NCBI RefSeq assembly: GCF_963678635.1
Contig: NC_087064.1
Span: 81,321,526 to 81,385,525 of the forward strand
Length of the DNA: 64,000 bases
Direction: 5' to 3'
From: Symsagittifera roscoffensis
Taxonomy: Eukaryota > Xenacoelomorpha > Acoela > Convolutidae
Positions 45,291 to 56,708 of this stretch are shown piece after piece. The notes beneath the pieces were generated by a model that was given only the letters and a program-made list of their open reading frames with translations, made no database searches and was not told where the DNA came from. The position numbers were made by a program, and so were the translations under genes. How positions within the stretch are numbered: the first letter of the stretch is position 1; each line of letters opens with the position of its first letter.

Positions 45291-46309
45291 CTCAATATTA
45301 ATTGATTCGTCTCAGATTCGTTTCAAGCAGCGTGGCTAACAATGGGATTTATAAGGATTAAGCGGCGTGAGTAACATTGGGATGTATAATGCTATACCAA
45401 CTCTCTAGATCACAAAAACATGAGCTTAAACTGAAATCTGCTCGACATATCTTCCGACAACCTCAACCGAAATTAGATATGTTCTCGACTGTGGAATTTT
45501 ATTCGAAAAACTGCGTTTTATCGACTTTCAAAGTCGAAACATATATCGAGCACCTCGACTTGGGAAAGCGTGAGCCACAAGATGAATCAATCCAAATTGA
45601 AATGTGGCAAGCCAAAATACTCAAAATAAAACATTACCAAAAGCAAAATTGCATCACTGTCTACTAAAATAGCGTGTGAGGGGATAAAAACAAATAACAA
45701 AATGTTTATTAATTTTAAAACTCTTTTTTTAAATTAAATTTAAAAATTAGATTAAAAAACTTTTGATCAAAAAGAGAGGGAAATTGGAAAGTTTTGTGTT
45801 TCCTCATGATAAAAAAGACATTGATGAAAAAGTCAAGCGGTAAACCTTGTTTAATTTTGGATTTTACCGATTTTGGATTTTAGATTAACTGTCAACTCTG
45901 ACCCGCTTTTCTTCCTATGTTACTGGACTCTCAAGTTTGCATGCAAGCTTAAAAAATTAATCCGACGAAAATTATTATTAGTTGCATTTAGTAACTTTGC
46001 GTTATTTATTTTTATTTGATCTTTGTGTTGTTGTTTATTAATTTTTTGTGTATATTTTCCATATTTAATGGTTTGGTCAAATAACCTGATTCTTTTTGAA
46101 TAAATATGTCAGTTTAAAAATTCTCTGGCTGGTGACCATATGCTACAACTTAGAAGTCTTTAAATCTAATTAGATCCAAAATACATAATATTATACAAAA
46201 CAATACTGCTTCTTCCGAATGTGTTGGAGAATATCTGAAAGAATTGTTCATGAATTTTTTTACAGATCTTGGTGATATTTTTCATTAGCTTGTAACCTGA
46301 TTTTTGTTG

Positions 46310-46906
46310 ATTTTTAAGAAAGCGACGGAATATTTGTGCTCGAGTTGTTTTTTTTTTCGGACAAATGTCGACTTGTTAATTGAATTTGTGTACATTATAA
46401 AACATATTAATGCCCAAGCTCAAAACTTAACTCATATTTTGCACAAAATTAAGATACTTCATCTGTGATTGTTTTTGTGAAATAAAAAAGTTTTGTGCAG
46501 TTTGGAATCCCGGGTCAAGGTGCTCGACTTAACATAAATTATTTCAAAATTTTTGTCGATCTTCTTTAATTTGACCAAATTGATTTTCCTAGTTTCCCCT
46601 AAAACACTTTCCTAGCTCCTCCTCCACCGATTTTTTGTTCAACGCTCCCCCCCCCCCCCCAAAAAAAAAAATTACTTTATATTGACACCAAAGACACCTC
46701 TAGAAAAATTTTAGGGTCGTCTGCTAATACTTGATGTCGTTGTCGTACAATTGAACCAAAGGTGGACCCCTTGGGCGGTGAGAGCATCAATTAACCAATA
46801 TTCAAAAATTTAATTCGTTTTTTTTTCGCATCAAAAGTTACTTCAGACACGCGGCAAACCTAAGGCAGTTGGAATATTCAGAACTTCGTACTGGTACAAG
46901 CTGCTT
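46310..46906 (-). mobile_element. R2 structured element, copy 5, with an R1 fragment inside
   Basis: On the minus strand AGCAGCTTGTAC (46904) leads into stem-loop CAGTAC/GAA/GTTCTG (46893-46879) and GAATATTCCAACTGCC. The 3' half is at 46500-46310 (AAGTCGACATTTGTCCGAAAA, CTCGAGCACAAATATTCCGT). Between them lies an R1 fragment with a C15 run and GACACCAAAGACACC (46590-46790), which probably jumped in. Confidence 0.62.
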
Positions 46907-46984
46907 TTTTCATTGTTTTTTGAACTTTTTTTTGGTGTTTATATCGTGTGACTTCCGAGCATCGATCTTTTCTGTACAAAAACT

Positions 46985-47075
46985 GTGTTAAAATGACCAT
47001 TTTGAAGGCCGGGAAAAATCACACCGAGTTCAAATATTCCACCATTTTAGCCAAAACTCGGAACAAACATCCTCT
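46985..47075 (+). repeat. R2 3'-half fragment beside exon C
   Basis: GTTAAAATGACCATTTT, CACACCGAGTTCAAATATTCC and AACTCGGAAC match the end of R2 in plus orientation. It stops 85 bases from the donor of exon C. Confidence 0.5.
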
Positions 47076-47159
47076 CGCTTTCTTCAAAAAATCGGAGCAA
47101 GCGTCCTTGATATAAAAGGTAGAAGTAAAAAGTACAAAGGCATTCTCAAAATCACTCAC

Positions 47160-47231
47160 GAAGAATGGCTGCACTATAATGAAGGGCATGGACATCACTA
47201 CTGCGCCTGCCTCCTTGAAGAGGGCCACCAC
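47160..47231 (-). CDS. SLC44-like transporter, exon C
   Basis: This 24-codon exon (phase 0 at both ends) follows TTTGCAG and ends at TTCTTC|GTGAGT. It codes for VVALFKEAGAVVMSMP and then FIIVQPFF, matching the conserved ALF..AG....P..FQP stretch of CTL proteins. A fragment of the R2 repeat (46985-47075) lies 85 bases downstream in the next intron. Confidence 0.93.
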
Positions 47232-47644
47232 CTGCAAACAAAGCACGAAACCCTGTTCCTTTCAATCAAAAAAGTTCTGAAGAATTAAATGGTTAGAGTA
47301 TCCCACTTAAATGACTACCGTTCTCAGAGAGGAACGAAAAGTAACCAGACCAGAATATAAGCTTTCAGAAGATCATTGGATGTTATTTTCACCTGTCACG
47401 TTTACGTCATAAATTTGCTCGTTTGGTTTTTGTTTACCAAATCTCGATGTATCCTACCATAGCTTTGCTGTTTTCAATGTGAGTCAAAAAAATTCAATTG
47501 ACCTTGTTGCTGACTCATCTACATTGATTTTTCGGGTTCTCACGAAACATATAAGGACCAAATTTCGTCACAATTATTCTTTTGTCAAAATTGTCCATTA
47601 AGTATTTCTTTTGGCAAATATGAGATTGTGGGCAGGTTTTATAC

Positions 47645-48040
47645 CAGGGGCGGATTTAGGGGGGGGGGGGCGGACGCCCCTCCTTCAGGGATTCGACCCA
47701 CTGACGACCCAAAGGGTCCCCCCTTTGGTACTTTTTAAGAAATCCATTTTTGGCCGACCTACCCTTGAAATTTTTTAAAGGCGCCTTTGGCGCCAATATA
47801 TACTAATTTTGAGGGGGGAGCGCGCGCCGAAAAAACGCGATTTTTTGTCAAAATTTTCCAAAAAGTGCCTAAAAACGCCTTTTCTGGGCAGCTTTTTCAA
47901 AGTTTTCCCTGCGGCGCTGAAAATTTGGCCACAACAGGGTCTAAACCGTGCTTAGGGAGAGCTCGAAAAATCAATTCGGTCGACCTAAAAAAAATCGGTC
48001 GACCCCCCTCCCCCTCGAGAAAATCCTAGATCCACCCCTG
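47645..48040 (-). mobile_element. R1, hAT-like MITE, best copy with perfect 8-bp target duplication
   Basis: Ends are CAGGGGCGGATTTAGG (47645) and, reversed, CAGGGGTGGATCTAGG (48040). The element is flanked on both sides by TTTTATAC (47637-47644 and 48041-48048). The 396-base body carries a G12 run, GACCCAAAGGGTCCCCCC, GGCGCCTTTGGCGCC and GCGCGCGCC. The end type and 8-bp duplication fit the hAT superfamily. A partial R1-like piece follows at 48055-48200. Confidence 0.88.
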
Positions 48041-48759
48041 TTTTATACCTCCCCATTTTTCGGCGCGTGCTCCCATACCAAATATATGAATATTCGCGGC
48101 CAAGGCACTTTTTGAAGAATTAAAACTAGGATCGGTCAATCAAAAAATGGATGTTGTTCAATAGTGCAAAAGGAGGACCTAGAGGGTGGTCAAGGGTCGA
48201 GTGCCAGATATCCGCTACTGTCTAGAATTCTTTATGCTTCATTATAATTATAATGACTTATAATGATAATGGCTTATAAATAATGATAATGATATATAAT
48301 TCATTGTTCACAGGGGTGCGCAGTTATTTCTTAGCCGGTGATGGGGGTTGTTTTTTGGAGAATGTCAACCCGAATTCAGAAGGACACCATTTTGCAAACA
48401 TTTTGCTCCTCACCGCTCAATTTTTTTGCGAAGAAGGATGTGAATTTGGTGCTAAGTTAGAAATTTCGGCCAATCAGGATTGAGTTTTTTTTATTTGCAG
48501 CGCCAAGTTCTTTTGATTAGATTAGCGGGGCAACGGTCCGGTCAACTAAAAAAAACAGGTGGAAACTGGGAACAAATAACAACTGGGCACTGAGACGACT
48601 TAAAAGGTCAATTAGGCTGATGCGTGTCGCGTGTTCGCCTGTCACGAGATACCCGACTGTTATGAAAATGACAGGCGGTTATCGTCGTCGCGGATTAAAC
48701 TTGGTTTATTTAGGGGTTAGAACACCTTAACTTTTGAACCCTAATGAGTAATGACTCAC

Positions 48760-48878
48760 CAGTTTGACCCTACTCCACATGAAGAGCATCACTAGGAGGA
48801 GTATAACAGTGAAGACAGAAGACACGATAGAGTAGATGAGGAATGCCTTCACGTTGTCTTCAACATCTCCTGTTCTCA
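48760..48878 (-). CDS. SLC44-like transporter, exon B
   Basis: Acceptor TGTTTAG and donor AACTG|GTGAGT bound a 119-base exon, with two bases completing a codon and then 39 codons. The peptide starts RTGDVEDNVKAFLIYS, continues as one strongly hydrophobic helix (about residues 11-33) and ends in basic SRVKL. The helix followed by Arg/Lys is the family's membrane segment before the re-entrant ALF..AGK region. The flanking intron on the right is 13.9 kb and is filled with repeats. The other two frames contain stops, so the frame is unambiguous. Confidence 0.92.
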
Positions 48879-49435
48879 CTAAACATGAACAAACCAGGAC
48901 TGTTCAGAGTTGATTTATATTTCACAAGAACGTATTTTTTATATTTCACGAGATTTATCCGAGCTCGTTCAATCTGAGAAACCAAAATACAGTATGGACT
49001 ACGAATGACTCCGAGTCTTAAAAAGAAAAAAATTAGGGGGTTAAGTTTTGGGTCCGGGTGGTCGAGGCCCGCCACTTATGTCCAGATTTTGAAAGTCACG
49101 ACACCGTATGTCATATTCTCAGACACAAATTTTACAGAGTTACACCGAGGTTTTAGGCCACGAAAGTCATTTGACTCTCGAATGCGACCAGGATGGCTGG
49201 AATGCATCACATCAACAATCTATTATCAACTGTTGCTGCTTCAAGCAGAGGGGCTGCCATTCAGCAGAAAATTATTCAAAGGGAGTTGGATTGTGTCTTA
49301 ATTTGTATCTGGATACTTAGTTTCCGGGCATTTATTTCCTGGACAAAAATTTCAATAAAGCAAAAAATACCATTTAGTTCCCAGACTAAATTGTCCCAAA
49401 ACTGTCCCGCTAATTGACACCCTAGATAGCCCTCT

Positions 49436-49790
49436 CCCCGAGGGAGGGGTAGCGGATTGAAAATTTTGTCAACCTTTATTTAGGTTAACCAAATTGAGTT
49501 TCCGAGCGGCCCCAGAACACTGTAAAGGCCCTAATTGGACAGAAACGTTTGCGCCGCAGGAAGATTTCTGAAAAACAGGTAAAAAAATCCGTTTTTAAAC
49601 ACTTTTTGGACCATTTTGACAAAAAAAATGCGTTTTTTTGGCGCGCGCTACCCGCCTTTATAAAAATTTCAGGTTCGGTCGGCCAAAAATGGATTTTTTC
49701 GAAAGTAACAAAGAGGGAACCATGTGGTTCAGCAGGAGTCGAATACTTAAAGAAAGAAAGCGCCCGCCACTAAAATCCGCCCCTGACAGG
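49436..49790 (+). mobile_element. R1 copy, right end intact
   Basis: It starts near AGGGGTAGCGGATTG, carries GTTTGCGCCGCAGGAA and GGCGCGCGCTACCC, and ends AAATCCGCCCCTG (49789). The left end is diverged and no target duplication is clear. Confidence 0.68.
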
Positions 49791-49799
49791 ACTAATTTG

Positions 49800-50690
49800 A
49801 AGAAAAAATTTCTGATAAAAACGATTAATTTTTAAGGCCTCGCAACTGTGCAATTACAATAGGATTTTTCAAAATAGCAAATTAGAGACAATTTTATAAG
49901 AGTAGTCAAATCATATACGCATACTCAAACAATTCTGGCTTGATTGATGCTTATGCCAAACGTAGATATGACTGATTCTATTTTCATTTTTATTGCTCTC
50001 GAGTTTATGTCAACAAAAGAAATCCTTGTGACAAAAAAGGGAAGAGCTAGTTCATGATGCTTACGCAACATTCAAACATCGAAAGTTGACAGACAATTCA
50101 GCTTCAAATGATGTGTTTTATCTAAATGTAATTAACAACACTACAATTGCGTTCTACAATTGCAAATAAATTCTACAATTGCAAAAAAACTAGTTTGAAA
50201 AAAAATGCAGATAGGTACGAAATGAAAAGATTTATTAGGAAAAAGTTAAGGAGTGACAAACACGCTATGGATGAAATCTCAAGCTGAAAAGGCCAAAACG
50301 AACGTGGACAGAATAAGAATTAAGGCTAGTGAAGTAGCAGCTTTAAAAATAGGGAATTTCTGAAAAAAGTGGGAGTTACTCATCTGACAAATTACAGACA
50401 GACGCGGAAAAAAAAAGAACAGTGACAAAACAGCACTGGATTTTCCTTACTTAACTGTTAATAATTTCAACTGAATAACTGTAAAATCGTTCTAATAGTC
50501 AATTTACGAGGAAAAAGTTTTTTTGTAAACTAATTTTCAGGAACGATTTTTTTTTGAAATACAGCGAAACCTAATAAATAACAATAGTTTGTTGAACTTT
50601 GAAAAATGCAAATCTAAAAACAAAAAACTCTTTAGAATAAGCAAAATATTCTGTTTGAACATGAGTAATTAGTTTTTATAGTTTTAATAG
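49800..50690. other. Intronic; nothing recognised
   Basis: AT-rich. TTCTACAATTGCAAA occurs twice at 50150-50185. There is no gene. Confidence 0.35.
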
Positions 50691-50699
50691 TATCTGACA

Positions 50700-53600
50700 G
50701 CTTTGAAGCCAGAAAATTTGCAAAAAAGTTATACTTTACAGAAAACTTGGTGAATTTTAATGAGTTTGTGTTGTGATATTGTAACACTTTTGAGAAATTC
50801 AGCACTGATAATTTCCTTGCAATCTGCAGTATACTTCGGATTCAAAAAGTCATTTCCTTGTCTAGAAGAGTCCGAAGGTCAGATGAAGAAACTCAAAATT
50901 TTTAAGCAGCTTGAAATACAAATATCACTTCTATTTGGTTAAATTCTAACTGTCAAAAACATCACTCAAAAATTTGACTAACATTACTTTTATTTTACTC
51001 AGCAATACTAATTGTCAGGGCTTAGAAGTCTGGTTTATTGACTTGTTTCTTATAACTTCTTAAAACTCCTCGGCTTTTTGTCAGCACGAAAGTTTATTTT
51101 TCAAATAGTTATTTACATGTGCCAATTACGACTAAAAATTTGTAGGAAAAAACAAGCCCAAATAAGATAGGGAAAGACAAGTTAATGAAAAATAATCAGC
51201 TCGAAAACAAATTTTAATATTGAGCTTGCGAACTACATTACTTAATGCTAAAGTTGAGAAGATTTTGAGCTGAAGATATAAAAATTATAACTAACGTGAT
51301 TCTGCGACTTAGCTTGCGACTCTTTACGACTCTAGAAAAAAAAATTTACGTTTTTCTTCATTTCCCCACCACACGCTTGATTAGGCATAAATTTTCGAAA
51401 TCACTGAAATTGCCAAGGAAAATAATTAAAAATTGGTTAATTTACAACCTTTTTTATCACAAATTGTACTATAGATTTTTTTCACAAATCTGTCAAATTG
51501 CGCTATGGATTTTTTTTAAGTTTTAATTTTAACGAAATTGCAGCAGGAATGTTTATATTATATCGTTAGACGTTGTTTATTGACATCATCAAACTGCAAA
51601 TTGATTTACGTTGCTGCATACCGCACTTTTAGGCTGTCATCAATGAAATGATGACAGAACATACATTTTCTATCGTCAATGAAAATTCAAATGGATACTA
51701 CAACACGATTCTAAAAGGTAATTTAAAACTTTTACGCTTTCTTGCGGCCAAAAAAATCCATTGCTAAAAAATGTATGAAAAGAAAACTATTTTCTATGTC
51801 AAAAATGTTCTCTCATTTTCAACATATTCTGAAAATTATGGATTTGGTTATGGACCTGTTAAAAACTACTAAATTTTTACACATACAATTTTTTTGTCTT
51901 AAAAATTGATCAACGTAGTTAAAAATGAAAGAAAGTTTTGGTAGTTTGCTTAGCAATTTGACATCATAATTAGCCTGAAAAGATTATAAGAAGCTTATTA
52001 TACTGTTCTGAGGTCTGCATTTTTAAATTAGCATGTTAGCATAAAAAAATCAAAACTCGGATATGGAAAAATAAAAATGGCAAAACGATATAAATTTTGT
52101 CGCAAATTGAATGATTGTATTGCTCAAAACAAATTAACTGAAGAAAATTCACTGTTGACAGAAAAAAATGCAATTTAAAACAAAATGAAAGATTTTCATG
52201 CGCAGTAATAGTTTTCCGACATTGTTTGGTTTTTAGGGAATTTTGGTGCGGGTTCTGCAAAAGAATCAAACTCTTCTAGCAAAAATGGATATGGATCTTT
52301 TTCTGATGAACAAATGAACAAATTTTAATAATTTTTGGTGAAATTTTATGTTTTTGGAGAACTCAGGCAGTGAAAATGCTCTTTGAAACCTGCCGTACAT
52401 TTTCGATCGAAACAGTCAACACCCTGTCTAGAATAAGCCGAAGTTCAGTTGAAGATATTGAAATCAAATATGTGTTTTCTTGTTTCGGTATTTGTCGAAT
52501 AAACTGTAATTTTTTATCAGAATGAATTACAATAACTTAATTTGATTAAATTCTAATTGTTTAAATGTATCTGACAGAAAATGAGCTCGCAAGCTACATT
52601 ATTTTTTGCTTGAAAATTCAGACATAACGAATGTTTTTTCTTGGGACTTAGCTTGCGACTCTTTGCGACTCTTTAACTAACAGAAAAATTTGAGTTCAAA
52701 AATAATTTTTTTTCGCGAAGATCGTTCAGGCTTAAATTTTTGGCGTCATCGAAATTTCAAACGTTTATAATTACAAATTGAATCATTCATGAGAATTTTT
52801 GTTTTTCACAATCAAATGGACATCATCTAACAAAATTTACTCCAGAATTTTTTGACTTAGTTTTGCTAATTACCAAATTGCACCAAGATCAAGTCGGCCT
52901 AATTTTTCACACCACCAAACTTCAAATTGCTACAACTTTCTGACCTCGAAAACTATATTTGAAAACTTCAACCTATTAACAGCTTCTTATACACAAAAAT
53001 ATTCACATTATTTTAGAATTCAAAACTTTTGGGTTTTTTATTTAAAACTTTTTTTTGGCAGATTGCGTTTTTTGCAACACGGTGAATTAGGCTGTGTTTT
53101 TGAAATCACTGAAATTCAAAAATATATAACTGGAAATTCAAAAATTAACGTCCAATTTTTTTTGCAGTTTATTAAGATACAATTTTTTTACTGCATAACA
53201 AAAATGTTTCGTTTTTCCAATGTAACCAATATTTTGCCACTTCATGTTTTTGTACTACGCACAATTAGACTGTAATCAATCAAATAATGCCAGAACATAA
53301 TTGTTCTGTCATCAATGAGAGTTCTTATGAATACAACAAAATACAACAATTCCAAAAGCTAATTTAGGATGTTTAGGCCTCAAAGCGTGTATTTAAAAAA
53401 TTCCATCCTAAAAGAAATTGAATGCATGAGAAGAAGCATTAAGAAAGACACATTAAGAAAAACTTTTTCAAACTCAATGCTCAATAAACAAGCATTTTTT
53501 TGTTCTTTTTGTTTCAGATTAAATAGACTTGAACAGACGTGTTATTCTTGCTCGGGTTATTCAGTTTCGAATAAGATTGAATCAAAAAATCTGAAAATCA

Positions 53601-55400
53601 TAGATTTGAATATGACCCGTATTGAAAATTAATGAAAAACATAGAAACTGATTTTTATTCTCACGAGAATTGATCAAAACAGAGAAAACATAAAGAAACC
53701 TTAGTAGAATGCAGAAAAATTGGACAACATTGTTAGCCTGAAATTATTGTATGCTGTTCATTGTACTGTTCTATATTTTTGGAACGATTTCAAGATGCAT
53801 CTTAAGCATAGAAAACCCAAAATCGGTTATGGATTAAAAATAAAACACACATGCAACAATGACAAACAAATCTATCACTCAAACCTAAATTACATGAAGA
53901 CAATTTACTGCTTACTTAATACTGCTCTGACATTTTCGATTTTTCATGATTTCCGGCTGTGAAAAATTCAGTGTTATCCGCCTTACAATTTAGATCCAAA
54001 CAATGTCAACACTTTCTACAATCAGATGAAAATATTAAAATTGAATGTTTCTCTTATAATATTTTTTCGGAACTTGTCAAAAAACTATTTTCATACTAGC
54101 CTGAAATACAAATATCACTTTTGTTCAAATAATTTCTAATTGTCAAAAACTATCTGGGAATAAATATTAAATAAATAAATTTATTTATTTATTAAATAAA
54201 TAAATAAGAAAATACCATTTGCTCTACTCGACAAGAATACTGATTCTCAAATTTTAGAAAGTTTTTAGCGAAATGCTTCATGTAAATTCAATACTCTTTA
54301 AAGTTTTCTAAGCACAAAAATTTGTTTTTCAAATAGTTTTTGATATATACCAAATAAGACCAAAAGTTTTTGAAAACTTTAATTTTTTTAAAATTCTACA
54401 CAATCGACTAACTATAAATTTTTCACGTCATTGAATTTTTAAACGCCTATAATTACAAACTGTTTCCTTTTCAAGCAATTTTGCTTTTCCCACGTCATAT
54501 GGACATCTTCCAACAAATTGTACTCCAGTACTTTGCATCTTTTTACCAAATTCCACCAAGCTTGATTAGACTTATTTTTTTGTCATCTCTCACTTCAAAT
54601 TGATAGATTTTGAAGACTTCCAATTGCTGTATTCAAATACATTTACCAGCCACTTTTATCGGCTACTTTCACACAAAAAACTTACTGTAAATTAAAAACT
54701 TCGGTTTTTGGGCGGGTTGCATTTTTGGCTGATTGCATTTTGTTGCACCACACTCAAATAGACTTGGGTTTTGACATCATCGATCTTCAGAATGATATAA
54801 CTAAAAGCTCAGAAAATTTTTGTTGATTTTTTTTTGCAACCAGTTATACACAAACAGTCTACTGAAACAAAAAAAAGAAATATTTTTCTGATGTTCAGAA
54901 CAATTTTTTTTTGCTAATTCACGTTTTTGCACCACGCAAAATTTGAACGTGATCGTTGAAATTACAGAACATAATTTTTCTGTCATCAATCAAAATTCAT
55001 ACTGATACAACAAAATGATTCTAAAAAGTACTTTTGAATTTTTAGGTCTTTAGGCGGCCATAAAAGTCCATTCCTAAAGACAAGATCTGCTCGTTTGGGT
55101 TTTTCAGGCTCGAATAGAATTGAACAAAGAATCTGAGAATCATGGGTTTGATTATGACCCCTAATGAAAATTTTAAAATTTTTACAAACATAATTTTTTC
55201 CTCACAATAAGTGATCAAAATGTTTAAAAGCAAGACTTAATTTTGTCATCATAATTTGTCGAAATAATCATATGCCGTTTATTATACAGTTCTGCATTAT
55301 TGGAAGGATTTCAAGATGCACATTAGTATGTAAAATAAGTCAAAGCACAGTTATGGAATAATAACAAAACACATAATACGAAACAATGGTAGCTGGTTAC
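50700..55400 (+). repeat. Three-unit degenerate tandem array, about 1.6-kb unit
   Basis: Landmarks recur in order. CAGAACATA..TTTTCT..(G)TCATCAAT lies at 51650, 53290 and 54960. GAAATACAAATATCACTT lies at 50910 and 54095, with a diverged counterpart at 52460. TTATGG with AAAATAAAAA or AAATAAAACAC lies at 52060, 53835 and 55355. The units are strongly diverged from each other. Frames inside are AT-driven and not conserved as proteins, so this is non-coding satellite-like DNA or a duplicated element. Confidence 0.65.
54155..54215. repeat. Palindromic AAATAAAT/ATTTATTT repeat
   Basis: A run of AAAT units meets a run of TTTA units and then AAAT again, giving a perfect AT-only inverted repeat of about 16 bases per arm. 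Confidence 0.85.
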
Positions 55401-55439
55401 TGTTCAAGTAGCACAGAATGTTCCGACCAGTCTTAAGAA

Positions 55440-56240
55440 ATTACAACAAAATTATTTTTCCGATAAGTGTTATTTTTCGGCTTGATATGATGAGAAAAAA
55501 GTAGAGCATAGTGAATTTTGTCAGCCATGTCAAATATGCAAGTTGCGAAAAAATTTTTGCGACAATTAACAAGAAAAAAATTAACATTTTTTGTAAGTTT
55601 TTTCCAAAATTTTTTAAGTTTTCGATTCATAAGATGAAGCTGAAAACTACAAAACCAACTTCATTAGAGTAAAGTTAAATTTTCAAGGTCTAAATTCAGC
55701 TGAAATAATTTAATGTAAGCCTGCTCACTTCCTCCAAATTAGGCGAAAGGGCAACTTTGTATTTTGTGAAATTTGTGAAAACGGAACCCGGAACAGTCTT
55801 AAAACATATTTTTTGCAAGTTCAACAACATTGCTAGTTTTATTTGATTTTTTTTGTTTAGTTTGGATTCTATAAACAAATAACCAGAACACTGTATTGCT
55901 CGAATTCGTTTCAAAAACCAGCGGATTTACGGAGTCGTCATCAAAAGTAGCGGAATGGGTACAGTTTTTGGAACCCGCAAACTAATATGAAATGTGGTGG
56001 GGGGAAGACCTGAGACATGCATAATCCAACGAAATTATTAAATTCTACAATAAATTTTTGCCAAATCCTCCTACATTTGCGGGTTCCACTTACTTCATTA
56101 AACTTTCCATTACAGTATTGCAAAATTTACTAACATTTTCAGAATCTGATACTAAATTGCGAAATTCTAATTACATTTGCAGAATTTGGATAAACTAGCA
56201 TGCATTATTCTGTCGTTGTAAAATCCGCGAAAACACTACA
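55440..56240. other. Intronic; nothing recognised
   Basis: AT-rich, with no domain or named repeat. A partial R2 head (CAGAATGTTCCGACC) ends just to the left, at 55413-55436. Confidence 0.35.
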
Positions 56241-56242
56241 AA

Positions 56243-56708
56243 ACTGCTCGTATCAGGGCGAAGCCCTGAAGTTTCCGACTGCCTTTTAAGGTTTATGGAG
56301 CAGTAGTACATAAAAATTAAATGTAATAAAATAAAATTAAAAAAAAAATCTAAATTTTAATTTTTTTTTATGAAATCATCCCCCCACACGCCATATTAAG
56401 TACAAAAAATTAAACTTCGCTCCTTGTAACAAATCAATTATGGCAAACAAGCTTCTATCAAACAATTTGGAGAGATTTATTTGACTCCCAAATTGGCCAA
56501 AATGGCAATATTTAAACCCCCATAATTTTATAAAAAGTGATCACAGGTGAAATATCTTTTCAAATTTAAGCTCAGAACAACAATACCTTTTAAATGATAT
56601 AAAGAAAATGTGTCAAAAATGGCTAGTTAAAAAGTCGAAATTTGTCTGAAGAAAAAAAAACCCACCCCGAGCACAAATATTCCGTTACTTTCGTATCGAA
56701 AGTCGGAA
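56243..56708 (+). mobile_element. R2 structured element, copy 4 (best structure)
   Basis: ACTGCTC (56243-56249) pairs perfectly with GAGCAGT (56298-56304). Inside is the perfect stem-loop CAGGGC/GAA/GCCCTG (56254-56268), then GTTTCCGACTGCC. The body has AAACCCCCATAATTTTA, CACAGGTGAAATATC and GGCTAGTTAAAAAGTCGAAA. It ends with hairpin TTCCG-TT-ACTTTCG / TAT / CGAAAGT-CGGAA (56680-56708), followed by CAATAAG. No protein is coded. Confidence 0.75.

Noticed and set aside
45377-45667. A 96-codon frame
   Set aside because: It overlaps the tail of the TCGAC-rich repeat and has no family resemblance.
56243-56310. Hammerhead or other known self-cleaving ribozyme in the R2 head
   Set aside because: The hammerhead core (CUGAUGA with GAAA) is missing, and I could not fit twister or other known cores.
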